A stretch of 38,852 bases of DNA, taken from the NCBI GenBank assembly GCA_046160675.1, contig JBJXHH010000075.1, positions 1 to 38,852 of the forward strand. The letters run 5' to 3'. The stretch comes from JACMJP01 sp046160675. Lineage in GTDB: Bacteria; Bacteroidota; Bacteroidia; Chitinophagales; BACL12. Under the pieces are notes generated by a model. The model was not told the origin of the DNA, made no database searches, and saw nothing but the letters and a program-made list of their open reading frames with translations. Positions 1 to 7,965 of the stretch are shown here, piece after piece. A program made the translations under genes and the position numbers. How positions within the stretch are numbered: the first letter of the stretch is position 1; each line of letters starts with the position of its first letter.

Positions 1-1023
1 TTGCAGGGTTCAGGTAAAACCACCTTTAGTGCAAAACTCGCCAACCATGTCAAAAGCAAACTAGGCAGAAACCCTTTGTTGGTTGCCTGCGATGTGTATC
101 GTCCTGCAGCGATTAACCAATTGCAAGTGCTGGGCGAACAGATCGGCGTTCATGTTTATGCTGATGTAGAAAACAAAAACCCAATTGATATTGCAAAGAA
201 GGCCATCAGTTATGCAAAAACTAATAATCACAATGTTGTAATAATTGATACCGCCGGCCGCCTTGCTGTTGACCAGGAAATGATGGATGAAATAGCAAGA
301 ATAAAATCTGCAGTAAATCCAACGGAAAGTTTATTTGTAGTGGACAGCATGACAGGGCAGGATGCTGTGAATACTGCAAAAACATTTAATGATGTAATTA
401 ATTATGACGGAGTTGTTCTTACAAAATTAGATGGTGATACAAGAGGTGGTGCAGCTATCTCTATCAAATACACAGTGAACAAACCTATTAAGTTTGTGAG
501 CCGGGGTGAGAAGGTAGATACGCTGGATATTTTTCATCCGGACAGGATGGCACAGCGCATCTTGGGCATGGGCGATATAGTTTCTTTTGTTGAAAAAGCG
601 CAAGAACAATATGACGTTGAGAAAGCTACTGAATTGCAGCGTAAAATGCGCAAAAACCAGTTTGATTTTGAAGACTTTCTATCTCAGCTAAAACAGATAA
701 AGAAGATGGGTAACATGAAAGATCTCCTTGGCATGATACCCGGTGTAGGCAAACAAATAAAAGATCTTGACATAGATGAAAAACATTTCAAGAAATTAGA
801 AGCCATTATTCAAAGCATGACACCCTTTGAAAGAAACAATCCCGATGACCTGACCGGTACAAGAAGGAAAAGAATAGCTGACGGTAGTGGAAATACTATT
901 ATTGAAGTAAATCAATTCATAAAACAGTTTGAAGAGATGCGCAAAATGATGAAGATGATGAACAAGATGGGGGGTGGGAAAAATGCTGCAAAGGCTTTAA
1001 GTGGATTGATGGGAAAGAGGTGA
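1..1023 (+). CDS. ffh: Signal recognition particle protein Ffh (SRP54), 5' truncated by the window edge
   Basis: This is the GTPase subunit of the bacterial signal recognition particle. It binds 4.5S RNA and the signal peptides of nascent membrane proteins and docks with FtsY at the inner membrane. The window opens inside the P-loop: the first codons read LQGSGKTT (G1), so the TTG at base 1 is an internal leucine codon and the N domain is missing. Visible landmarks are DTAGR (G3, about residue 84), TKLDGDTRGG (G4 region, about residue 141) and, from about residue 200, a methionine-rich M domain containing GMIPG, RRKRIADGSG and QFEEMRKMMKMM. The protein ends normally in a Gly/Lys-rich tail. 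A uracil-DNA glycosylase family gene follows after 37 bases on the same strand. Identification is very secure; only the 5' end is incomplete. Confidence 0.97.
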   Translation: MQGSGKTTFSAKLANHVKSKLGRNPLLVACDVYRPAAINQLQVLGEQIGVHVYADVENKNPIDIAKKAISYAKTNNHNVVIIDTAGRLAVDQEMMDEIARIKSAVNPTESLFVVDSMTGQDAVNTAKTFNDVINYDGVVLTKLDGDTRGGAAISIKYTVNKPIKFVSRGEKVDTLDIFHPDRMAQRILGMGDIVSFVEKAQEQYDVEKATELQRKMRKNQFDFEDFLSQLKQIKKMGNMKDLLGMIPGVGKQIKDLDIDEKHFKKLEAIIQSMTPFERNNPDDLTGTRRKRIADGSGNTIIEVNQFIKQFEEMRKMMKMMNKMGGGKNAAKALSGLMGKR

Positions 1024-1060
1024 TTGAATTGATTACATAAAACCACTAAACCTTGGGATT

Positions 1061-1630
1061 ATGAAAAAGCTGATTGCTGAAGTTTGCGCATGCACAGTTT
1101 GCAAAAAATTTCTCCCCAACTCCCCCAGGCCTGTTTTCTCAGTAAGCCCCCAAAGTAAAATACTCATCATCGGGCAGGCACCAGGGCAGAAAGTACATAA
1201 CAGCGGCATTCCCTGGGACGATGTAAGTGGTAATGAACTCCGTCGATGGTTGAATGTTTCAAAAGACCAATTTTATAATAATAAATTTTTCGGCTTGATG
1301 CCGATGGGTTTCTGTTACCCCGGAAAAAATAAAACAGGCGACCTTCCTCCCAGGCCTGAATGCGCACCGCTATGGCATGATAAATTATTGAACAAAATGA
1401 AGGAGGTAAAACTCACAATACTCATCGGTCAGTATTCTCAAAAATATTACCTCGGCGGGAAACTCAAATCAACACTCACTGAAACTGTAAAAAAATTCAG
1501 GGAATATTTACCTGAATATCTTCCGCTTGTTCATCCCTCTCCAAGAAATAAAATATGGCAGAAAAAGAATCCATGGTTTGAAAAAGAGATTGTGCCTTAC
1601 ATCAGTTCACTTGTCAGGCAGTATTTGTAA
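1061..1630 (+). CDS. Uracil-DNA glycosylase family protein
   Basis: A 189-residue protein of the uracil-DNA glycosylase superfamily, whose members remove uracil or related damaged bases from DNA in the cytoplasm. Motif 1 appears as IIGQAPG near residue 46, followed by GIPWDDVSG. MPMGFCYPG and PPRPECAPLWH lie in the middle, and HPSPRN near residue 157 is the motif-2 loop. This combination is typical of a widespread family usually annotated only as uracil-DNA glycosylase family protein. Cysteines at 9, 11 and 14 (CACTVC) and two further cysteines could hold an iron-sulfur cluster as in family 4 enzymes, but the spacing is not the classical one, so this is uncertain. The ATG lies 37 bases after ffh and may be co-transcribed with it. 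The exact substrate class (UDG4, UDG5, SMUG-like) cannot be read from the sequence. Confidence 0.85.
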   Translation: MKKLIAEVCACTVCKKFLPNSPRPVFSVSPQSKILIIGQAPGQKVHNSGIPWDDVSGNELRRWLNVSKDQFYNNKFFGLMPMGFCYPGKNKTGDLPPRPECAPLWHDKLLNKMKEVKLTILIGQYSQKYYLGGKLKSTLTETVKKFREYLPEYLPLVHPSPRNKIWQKKNPWFEKEIVPYISSLVRQYL

Positions 1631-1668
1631 ACTTAAGCAAGCACCAATCAGAAATAAAACTTTACAGA

Positions 1669-2136
1669 ATGACAGCCACTGAACAACTTATCACAAACTT
1701 TTATACAGCATTCATCCGGAAAGACTATGTTACCATGCAGCAATGTTATAGCGAAAATGCTGTTTTCTCTGACCCTGTATTTATGCACCTGAATTCTGCT
1801 GAAGTAAAGGCTATGTGGGACATGTTTTGTGTGAAAGGCAAAGACCTTCATGTTGATTTTTCCAATGTCTGGGCAAATGAAAAAACTGGTTCGGCTGAAT
1901 GGGTTGCTACATATACATTTTCTGCTACCGGCAGAAAAGTGAGCAATCAAATTACTTCACAATTTATTTTTGATAATGGCAAGATTATTCAACAAAAGGA
2001 TAGTTTTAATTTTTACAAATGGGCTTCACAGGCTTTCGGAGTAATGGGTGTATTACTAAGCTGGACAAAGTATTTTAAAAACAAAGTGAGAAAGCAGGCA
2101 ATGAAAAACCTTGCGAAATATATGAGTAGAAAATGA
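1669..2136 (+). CDS. SnoaL-like / NTF2-like family protein
   Basis: A 155-residue cytoplasmic protein with the outline of the SnoaL_2/NTF2 alpha+beta-barrel fold. It opens with an amphipathic helix (TEQLITNFYTAF), then YVTMQQCYSENAVFSDPVF, where the Asp of FSDP is typical of these small cones. A run of strands ends in the phrase IIQQKDSFNFYKWASQAFG. Family members range from polyketide cyclases and ketosteroid-isomerase-like enzymes to plain ligand-binding proteins, so the substrate is unknown. The last 35 residues are basic (KYFKNKVRKQAMKNLAKYM). The gene starts 38 bases after the glycosylase gene and ends convergently, 32 bases from the subtilase gene. No secretion signal is visible. Confidence 0.75.
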   Translation: MTATEQLITNFYTAFIRKDYVTMQQCYSENAVFSDPVFMHLNSAEVKAMWDMFCVKGKDLHVDFSNVWANEKTGSAEWVATYTFSATGRKVSNQITSQFIFDNGKIIQQKDSFNFYKWASQAFGVMGVLLSWTKYFKNKVRKQAMKNLAKYMSRK

Positions 2137-2168
2137 TTTCTGATAAGGAAAAACACATATCAAAAAAA

Positions 2169-3884
2169 CTATCTTATAAAAATTTTCTTATTTTCAAATT
2201 TCCCGTTCAAATCAACAGTTAGAATATATACGCCGGGAGCAAGGCTTGTAGCAGCTTCAATGCGCAGGGCATTGTAAGAAATATCAGATTGCTGAAGCTC
2301 CTGTTCCAATATTTTTTTACCCGATACATCATACAAGTAGAAAGTTGTATTATCAGGAATACTGCTGTAAATGATGATATAAATCTCATCATTGAGTGTA
2401 AATGCATTCAGTAGATCAACTTCACTTTCTGTTGGGGCACCAAGCAAATTCATATATGCAAGGGCCATGTCGGGAATACCATAACCAAGTAACGTATCGG
2501 GGTTCGTAAACTGAGAAGCGGATTTTTGCATTGCATCCATTATTTCCATATTTGTTTTTTCCGGAAACGCCTGCCAGAGGCAAGCTGCAGCACCCGCAGC
2601 AAGTGGCGACGCAAAAGAGGTTCCACCTCCAAAGCCCACTGTTCCATCAGGGTTTACAATTGGGAAATTTGAACCTTGCACTGCAATATTTGGCTTCACT
2701 CGTCCATCAAATGTTGGCCCGTTTGAGCTAAATGAAGCATAGTTAGCGAGATTATCAACTGCCCCAATGCTGAACACACTGTCGCCATCTGCAGGTGCAC
2801 CGATGAAATTCCATTCACTGTCGCCCTCATTACCTGCGCTGTTGCATACCAGGATGCCTTTGCTTGCAGCCCAATCCGCTGCTTTAGTTACAATCGTAGT
2901 GTTACCATCCATGTCAGCATAAGTATGATTCTCAGTTGAATCATCAAACTCAGTATAACCAAGAGATGAATTGATGATATCCGCTCCAACAAAATCAGCT
3001 TGTTCAGCTGCGGCCAGCCAAAAATCTTCCTCGGCTACCCGCTCACTGTCAGAAACTTCGGAGCGGAACAAATAATATTGAGCATCGGGTGCTGAACCAA
3101 CATATGTTCCAGGAATATCTGCCGCCATGATGCCAAGCACCCAGGTTCCATGATAACTTGAGATATAAACACTTTTATTATTATCGGGAAAATTATGAAC
3201 ATCAAGAACTTGTTCTTTCTGCCACAAACTTTGATACCCTGCTCCGTTATCAACGCCAATAAAACCTGCATCTATCACAGCTATCACCATGTCTTTGCCC
3301 CTGTAACCAAGGTTGTGCAGAAAATCCCCGTTGATCATCGTAAACTGGTTTGCTGAAGCGCCGTAAAAACTTACTGCATCCCCGGAAGTACGCAGCATAT
3401 TTGAGTTTACAGGTATAGGTTCTTCAATGTTTGCAATGTATTTTCTAACAGGAGTTATTTCTTTTACAAACGGAAGTTGGGAAATGATACTGAGCTGGTT
3501 TTCAGAAAAAATTTCTGCACTCACAGCATTCAACCACCTTGACTTTACAATAATTTCTCCCCCTGCATATTCTATCTGTTGAACATAATTTTCATTTACT
3601 GGTATATCTTGTTCGCTTAAGCCAATGTTATGTTTAAGTCTTCTGTCAATAGATCTTTGAGAAAGAAATTCAGCCGGGCGATGAATAGAAAATACTGACG
3701 CATCTTTATCTGTGAAATAAATCCAGTATTTGCCGATGGGTGTTTGATGCGTATGCTTACCTTCCTGTTTCTCTCCTAGGATTTCTATGTACGAAGTTTC
3801 ACCGATATAATTTTTAACCTCAGTTTCCTGTGAGTAAGAATTATATAAAAAACTTACCAATAACAATGTAAATACAAACTTCAT
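2169..3884 (-). CDS. Secreted S8 family (subtilisin-like) serine peptidase with T9SS C-terminal sorting domain
   Basis: A 571-residue extracellular subtilase. A signal peptide (MKFVFTLLLVSFLYNSYSQ) is followed by a pro-region rich in strands. The catalytic triad is intact: Asp at about 205 in AVIDAGFIG, His at about 245 in YHGTWV, and Ser at about 423 in GGGTSFASP. The oxyanion Asn lies in CNSAGNEGD near 348. The last 80 or so residues form a beta-sandwich tail (FYLYDVSGKKILEQEL ... APGVYILTVDLNGKFENKKIFIR) of the Por secretion-tail type, which sends proteins through the type IX secretion system. The protein should therefore be exported by Sec, then cross the outer membrane and be anchored or released. 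A -7 box TAACTTTG lies 28 bases upstream of the ATG (3913-3920). Homologues in Bacteroidota are usually annotated S8 family serine peptidase. Confidence 0.93.
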   Translation of the reverse strand: MKFVFTLLLVSFLYNSYSQETEVKNYIGETSYIEILGEKQEGKHTHQTPIGKYWIYFTDKDASVFSIHRPAEFLSQRSIDRRLKHNIGLSEQDIPVNENYVQQIEYAGGEIIVKSRWLNAVSAEIFSENQLSIISQLPFVKEITPVRKYIANIEEPIPVNSNMLRTSGDAVSFYGASANQFTMINGDFLHNLGYRGKDMVIAVIDAGFIGVDNGAGYQSLWQKEQVLDVHNFPDNNKSVYISSYHGTWVLGIMAADIPGTYVGSAPDAQYYLFRSEVSDSERVAEEDFWLAAAEQADFVGADIINSSLGYTEFDDSTENHTYADMDGNTTIVTKAADWAASKGILVCNSAGNEGDSEWNFIGAPADGDSVFSIGAVDNLANYASFSSNGPTFDGRVKPNIAVQGSNFPIVNPDGTVGFGGGTSFASPLAAGAAACLWQAFPEKTNMEIMDAMQKSASQFTNPDTLLGYGIPDMALAYMNLLGAPTESEVDLLNAFTLNDEIYIIIYSSIPDNTTFYLYDVSGKKILEQELQQSDISYNALRIEAATSLAPGVYILTVDLNGKFENKKIFIR

Positions 3885-3912
3885 GAATATTTTTCTATAT
3901 CAGAACTATTAG

Positions 3913-3920
3913 CAAAGTTA
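3913..3920 (-). promoter_or_regulatory. Candidate Bacteroidota -7 box for the S8 peptidase gene
   Basis: On the minus strand this reads TAACTTTG, a full match to the Bacteroidota sigma-ABfr -7 element TAnnTTTG. It ends 28 bases before the ATG of the peptidase gene. No convincing TTTG stands 19 bases further upstream, so only half of the consensus is supported. Confidence 0.4.
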
Positions 3921-3978
3921 TCAGCCCGGTTATAAGTATTTGTCACAGGTGTTCAATTTTAACATTTCATCGACCTAA

Positions 3979-4710
3979 CTAATTATACTCAACTATCTCC
4001 ATTGTATACACATAACCGCACTCGGCTTTGAACTCCCAAGGGATGTTATCAGTATTTTGCGATGTATAATGGTAGAATTGTTTTTTTATCAATCCCACTC
4101 CTTTAACATACAATTCAATTGCATTGTTCAATTCTATGAGGTTATCAGCTCCCTGTTGTTTAACTGCTATTACACTATCAAATTGCAGGCTGTTAATAAC
4201 CACAGAACTATCAAGCACAATATAAGTGTAATCCCAGTCCTCCAGAAAATCAAGCCTGTCGCATTCACGATAAAAAGGAAGATCAAACAGATTCCCCAGA
4301 TAAGCAGTCCCGTCCCAGCTTTTGTTTAATAGTACCGGCTCTGCAAGTTTGATGAAGCGGAGATTGTTTTCATCTCTTTCAATGTTACCGTTCTTATTCC
4401 TCACACTCCATTCATCAAGAACTTGCCATGCGCTTGTATCATCTGGCCTCCGGCTGCGTTCTATGCGATGGTTAAGAATGCTATCAAGATCATAAAAAGT
4501 ATCTATTATCTCCTCCTTAATTTGCCAGTGAGTAGTATCATTCTCAATGGTTTCATTGTAAACAATAGAGTCAACATTATAAATAATATATTTCCCCACT
4601 TCAGTTGGATAATAATCTGCCGCATGGTAAGTTGTTACTTCCGCAAACTCTTCTTCACAGGATGTGAAAAAACCTGCAGCCACAAAAAGGGCGTAAATTT
4701 GTTTTTTCAT
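3979..4710 (-). CDS. Hypothetical lipoprotein
   Basis: A 243-residue protein that I do not recognise. The chosen ATG gives a lipoprotein signal: MKKQIYALFVAAGFFTSCEEE, with a lipobox ending at the Cys near residue 18. Upstream in-frame starts would add an unnatural stretch before the signal. The acidic residues after the Cys fit the lipoprotein export signal described for surface lipoproteins in Bacteroidota, so surface exposure is possible. The mature part is strand-rich and contains YYPTEVGKYIIYNVDSIVY, a phrase common in uncharacterised Bacteroidota lipoproteins that report or bind extracellular ligands. It ends 94 bases from the subtilase gene on the same strand, and the mini-zincin gene lies upstream. 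No enzymatic motif is evident. Confidence 0.7.
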   Translation of the reverse strand: MKKQIYALFVAAGFFTSCEEEFAEVTTYHAADYYPTEVGKYIIYNVDSIVYNETIENDTTHWQIKEEIIDTFYDLDSILNHRIERSRRPDDTSAWQVLDEWSVRNKNGNIERDENNLRFIKLAEPVLLNKSWDGTAYLGNLFDLPFYRECDRLDFLEDWDYTYIVLDSSVVINSLQFDSVIAVKQQGADNLIELNNAIELYVKGVGLIKKQFYHYTSQNTDNIPWEFKAECGYVYTMEIVEYN

Positions 4711-4789
4711 ACTTTGAAACATACTATAAAAGTAGGGAAAAATATAGAACAAGTTGCCCGGATATGCTCAACTTCTGTGAATTCCATCT

Positions 4790-5122
4790 TCATTTCTTAA
4801 AGTATTTGAACCATGCCCAAATCCGGCGTTCAGCAAGGTATTGCATGTTTTTTTCATTACTATAAGCCTCCCGTTCAAAAACAATGTTTCTATATGCTTT
4901 ATTATGATCCTTGAGTTTTACTCGGTTAACTAGATAATGAATCATATACACTACATAAAATGGTATAACAAGCATTTCAATTTGCTGGCGTAAGTGAATG
5001 CGTTCATGATTTACAAATACTTTATCCTCTTTTAATTTTTTATTGGCGATAAGAATAAAAGGAAATAAGGTCATTCCGCTTACATGCAGTTTTGTCCTGA
5101 GTATGAATTGCCAGTTTTTCAA
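4790..5122 (-). CDS. Small HExxH-containing membrane protein, predicted mini-zincin (TTG start)
   Basis: A 110-residue protein with a clean zinc-protease-like motif NHERIH (His39, Glu40, His43), followed by RQQIEM and one hydrophobic helix (LVIPFYVVYMIHYLV). FEREAY at about 82-87 then supplies a possible third zinc ligand (Glu83 or Glu85). The order HExxH, helix, ExEA is like gluzincins or M48/M56-type peptidases cut down to a minimum. The phrase GMTLFPFILI before the motif is also conserved in family members that I remember from Bacteroidota, where they are annotated hypothetical. No ATG exists upstream of residue 17 before the in-frame stop, so translation most likely starts at the TTG at 5122. 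It overlaps no neighbour. Proteolytic activity is an inference from the motif only. Confidence 0.7.
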   Translation of the reverse strand: MKNWQFILRTKLHVSGMTLFPFILIANKKLKEDKVFVNHERIHLRQQIEMLVIPFYVVYMIHYLVNRVKLKDHNKAYRNIVFEREAYSNEKNMQYLAERRIWAWFKYFKK

Positions 5123-5195
5123 AAAATGAGTGAAGAGTTGTTTGTAAATAATTTCAGTTACAAAATTGAGTTATGTTTCCATTCAATATTAAAAC

Positions 5196-6005
5196 TTATG
5201 AACCAAAGGCCCATTTTAAAAAATGCGGCATTACCTCTTTCCAGGTTTCCTGGTTGTGAGTTCCGCCTTTCACAACTACAAACTGAATATCTTTCCTCCC
5301 ATCATACCCTTTTGCGCTTAATTCTTTTATCAGATCAACCGTATCATCCAGGGAATCTATCAACCCGTTTTTATTTCTGTCAGAAGTTTCATCTTCCGTT
5401 CCTGCTTCAAACCAGAATTTTAGTCCTTCCCGTTTTTCTCCATTTCTAATTACCTGGTGTATGATCCTGTCCCTATCGTCTTTATACCAACGATTCAATG
5501 CCCTTTTCCTCCACCAAAGTGAGCCGGAAAATATACCTACTTTTCCAAACAGGTCGGGATAATTCCAGGCAATATTTATTGCCGATAGGGCTCCAAGGGA
5601 GAAACCTGCAATCACATTATCAGCCGTTGAAAGTGATAGGTTATATTTCCTGCGAGCTAAGGGAAGCAGCTCCTGAACAAGAAAAGCGGCATATAATGCG
5701 GCTTTTGATCCCCGGTTAGCATAGTCTGCCGTTTCGATAGTGCCATATTCATTTAATCTGTCTTCATTTGCATGGATACCTATTGTTATAAAATTTCTAA
5801 TATCCTTTGTTTCACTTAAAGCTGAAATCGTTCTTTCCAATTCAAGAGCTGGAATGTCTTGCCCATCATTGAGCCAAAGCACTGGGTACGGGCGGTGTAC
5901 ATAAGTAGCAGGTAACAAGAAAGTGATTTTCACTTCACGGGCAAGAAACTCGGAGCGCATATGCTTATCTTCCCTGCACACAAGGCTTTCACTTTTAATC
6001 ATCAT
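5196..6005 (-). CDS. Alpha/beta-hydrolase fold esterase (enterochelin-esterase/EsteraseD-like)
   Basis: A 269-residue hydrolase of the esterase D / Fes-like family (COG2382/COG2819 type). The strand phrase YPVLWLNDGQD is followed by the nucleophile elbow GFSLGA (Ser at about 147 from the chosen start), SGSLWWR, a later acidic region and the C-terminal histidine in GGTHNQETW. No signal peptide is present, so it should be cytoplasmic. A loop near residue 214, DRNKNGLIDSLDD, has the exact DxNxNGxIDxxD pattern of an EF-hand calcium site. Two adjacent ATGs (6005, 6002) are candidate starts. They lie 6-9 bases after a -7 box, which argues against the TTG at 6014 and suggests a leaderless mRNA. It is divergent from a second hydrolase, ATP-grasp and carboxylate-amine ligase genes, which suggests a shared pathway. 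Confidence 0.85.
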   Translation of the reverse strand: MMIKSESLVCREDKHMRSEFLAREVKITFLLPATYVHRPYPVLWLNDGQDIPALELERTISALSETKDIRNFITIGIHANEDRLNEYGTIETADYANRGSKAALYAAFLVQELLPLARRKYNLSLSTADNVIAGFSLGALSAINIAWNYPDLFGKVGIFSGSLWWRKRALNRWYKDDRDRIIHQVIRNGEKREGLKFWFEAGTEDETSDRNKNGLIDSLDDTVDLIKELSAKGYDGRKDIQFVVVKGGTHNQETWKEVMPHFLKWAFGS

Positions 6006-6011
6006 CGGCTG

Positions 6012-6019
6012 CAAATGTA
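6012..6019 (-). promoter_or_regulatory. Candidate -7 box for the minus-strand esterase (leaderless)
   Basis: The minus strand reads TACATTTG, a full match to TAnnTTTG. Its end lies 6 bases before the ATG at 6005. Transcription in Bacteroidota normally begins a few bases after this element, so the start codon would sit at or almost at the mRNA 5' end. No TTTG is seen at the -33 spacing. Confidence 0.4.
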
Positions 6020-6111
6020 TATGCAGGAAAACATTTTTATTGAAATTTTTATCATTTTTTTGAAGATTAATGAAATTCTTGTAAAGATATAAAGCTCAGG
6101 CTCGTTTGTTT

Positions 6112-6119
6112 TAATTTTG
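6112..6119 (+). promoter_or_regulatory. Candidate -7 box for the plus-strand esterase/ATP-grasp/ligase operon
   Basis: TAATTTTG matches the Bacteroidota TAnnTTTG -7 element. It ends 22 bases before the TTG start at 6142, so the resulting transcript would include that codon. There is no TTTG at the ideal upstream spacing. It stands roughly back to back with the minus-strand box at 6012-6019, which makes this 127-base gap a divergent promoter region. Confidence 0.4.
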
Positions 6120-6141
6120 CTACCCACTCAATGGCAATAAT

Positions 6142-6882
6142 TTGAAACACTTAAATGAACAAAAACACAATTGGCACTCAGATATCTTGGGTTTGGAGAT
6201 GGAGTTACTAACTTTCGGAACCGGTGGATTTCCTATCATTCTTTTTCCAACCAGCATGGGCATGCATTATGAAAACAGGGATTTTAAACTATTGGATGCC
6301 ATCAAGTGGTTCGTTGAAAATGAAATCGTAAAGGTTTATTGCCCCGATAGCATTGATAAACATAGCTGGTATAATAAAGATGCTCACCCGGAACACCGGA
6401 TAAAGAATCATATGCTATATGATAATATGTTGGTGAATGAATTATATCCCCGCATGAAAGAAGAAACTGGTTTCACCCGTATCGGAACAGCAGGTTGTAG
6501 TTTTGGCGGGTATCATGCACTGAACTTTGGTTTTCGACACCCTGACCTTGTTGCTGCTTTATTCAGTATGGCAGCAAAGTTTGACATTAAAGGTCAGATG
6601 GATGGCTTTTATAGTGAGGATGTTTATTTCCATAACCCTGTAGATTATATAAATGACATGAAAGATCCCTGGCTTTGGAAAATGCAAATATTTCTTGGTT
6701 CAGCTGAACATGATATATGCCTGGATAGTAATTATCAAATGGCTCATTTACTCGGAACCAAGCAAGTTCCTCACATTCTTGAAGTGATGCCAGGCGAAAA
6801 ACATGACTGGCCGGCCTGGAGAAACCAGTTTCCAAGATTTTTAAGCTTGCTTGATATCGAAAAAACAAAAGAAGGAATTTGA
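6142..6882 (+). CDS. Esterase family protein (COG4947-like alpha/beta hydrolase), TTG start
   Basis: A 246-residue cytoplasmic hydrolase of the family usually called esterase family protein. The signature pieces are MELLTFGTGGFPIILFPTSMG at the N-terminus, the nucleophile elbow GCSFGGYHALNFGFRHPD (Ser120) and the C-terminal GEKHDWPAW, where the His completes the triad. Relatives normally have about 20 residues before the MELL phrase (often HKWYSPxLGRDMELL). Here that region (KHNWHSDILGLEMELL) is only included if translation starts at TTG 6142; the next Met is residue 20, inside the fold. It heads a plus-strand cluster with an ATP-grasp protein (77-base gap) and a YbdK-type ligase (31-base gap), and is divergent from another hydrolase. 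The substrate is unknown; trimming or releasing the ligase product is a reasonable guess. Confidence 0.85.
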   Translation: MKHLNEQKHNWHSDILGLEMELLTFGTGGFPIILFPTSMGMHYENRDFKLLDAIKWFVENEIVKVYCPDSIDKHSWYNKDAHPEHRIKNHMLYDNMLVNELYPRMKEETGFTRIGTAGCSFGGYHALNFGFRHPDLVAALFSMAAKFDIKGQMDGFYSEDVYFHNPVDYINDMKDPWLWKMQIFLGSAEHDICLDSNYQMAHLLGTKQVPHILEVMPGEKHDWPAWRNQFPRFLSLLDIEKTKEGI

Positions 6883-6959
6883 TACTCCTATGAGAGGGTA
6901 GAAACTGATGGTACTGTACAATTAAAATTATCTGATAACTCAATAACCAATAACGGAAT

Positions 6960-7934
6960 ATGAAAAAAATAGGAATACTTCATGGGATGGAAGAAAGTTT
7001 CCCGAATGCATTTGTAGAAAGAATTAACAGCAAACAGGTTGAAGGAATAGTTGCTGAGCCTGTTTCCATAGATAAGGTAATGCAAGGCGAACCATCAGGT
7101 TATGTTGTAATACTTGACCGAATTTCACATGATGCACCTTTTTACCGTGGTTATCTGAAGAACGCAGCTATTAGTGGTACTGCAGTAATGAATAACCCAT
7201 TTTGGTGGAGTGCGGATGAAAAGTTTTTCAATAATGCCCTCGCTGTTAAGCTCGGTCTGCCTGTTCCAAAATCAGTACTCCTTCCTTCACATGATATCCC
7301 TAAGAATACAAAAACAACTTCTTTCAGAAATTTAAAATACCCTCTGGACTGGGAAGGTATATTTGCCTACGTTGGTTTTCCGGCATACATGAAACCCTTT
7401 GACGGTGGTGGATGGAGAGGGGTGAGTAAAATTGAGAACATGGAGGACTTCTTTAAAAAATACAGCGAGAGCGGTGAGGATGTAATGATGCTTCAGGAAG
7501 AAATCGAATTTGATTATTACTTCCGTTGTTATTGCCTGGGTCGAAAATATGTTTTAGTAATGCCTTATGAACCGAGAAACCCTCATCATCTGCGATATAC
7601 ATGGAGTGGACCAACTCCAACACAAGAATTAATTGACCTTGTAACAAAATATACACTGGCGCTGAATGTTGCCTTGGGATATGATTTTAATACGGTGGAA
7701 TGGGCTGTCAGGAATGGTATCCCCTATGCAATTGATTTTTGTAACCCAGCGCCGGATGCAGAAAAAACCTCTGTAGGTGAACAAAATTTTGAATGGGTAG
7801 TTGAGCATGCATCATTAATGGCGATAGAAAGAGCACTAACACATAAACCGGGAATTGACAACCTTACCTGGGGAACCTATATCAAAAACTCAGTGTACGG
7901 TTTCCCGCATACTGCAGCAACACAAAACAGTTAA
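6960..7934 (+). CDS. ATP-grasp domain protein (RimK-like amide/peptide ligase)
   Basis: A 324-residue ATP-grasp enzyme. ATP-grasp ligases activate a carboxylate as acyl phosphate and join it to an amine or thiol. Residues 1-100 form the N-terminal alpha/beta domain. The phrase NNPFWWSADEKFFNNALAVKLGLPVP at 78-103 is the usual entry to the ATP-grasp core. GFPAYMKPFDGGGWRGVSK (Lys145, glycine loop 149-155) binds ATP. LQEEIEFDYYFRCYCLG follows at 179-194, and the metal-binding region is VEWAVRNGIPYAIDFCNPAPD (Glu248, Asp259, Asn262). The last part differs from the ExN of classical members but fits. The placement between an esterase and a GCS2-type ligase points to a common product. The substrate cannot be inferred; relatives include RimK, LysX and glutathione-synthetase-like enzymes. 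Confidence 0.88.
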   Translation: MKKIGILHGMEESFPNAFVERINSKQVEGIVAEPVSIDKVMQGEPSGYVVILDRISHDAPFYRGYLKNAAISGTAVMNNPFWWSADEKFFNNALAVKLGLPVPKSVLLPSHDIPKNTKTTSFRNLKYPLDWEGIFAYVGFPAYMKPFDGGGWRGVSKIENMEDFFKKYSESGEDVMMLQEEIEFDYYFRCYCLGRKYVLVMPYEPRNPHHLRYTWSGPTPTQELIDLVTKYTLALNVALGYDFNTVEWAVRNGIPYAIDFCNPAPDAEKTSVGEQNFEWVVEHASLMAIERALTHKPGIDNLTWGTYIKNSVYGFPHTAATQNS

Positions 7935-7965
7935 TTATTTCTGAACCCTTTTTGCAACAAAACAA

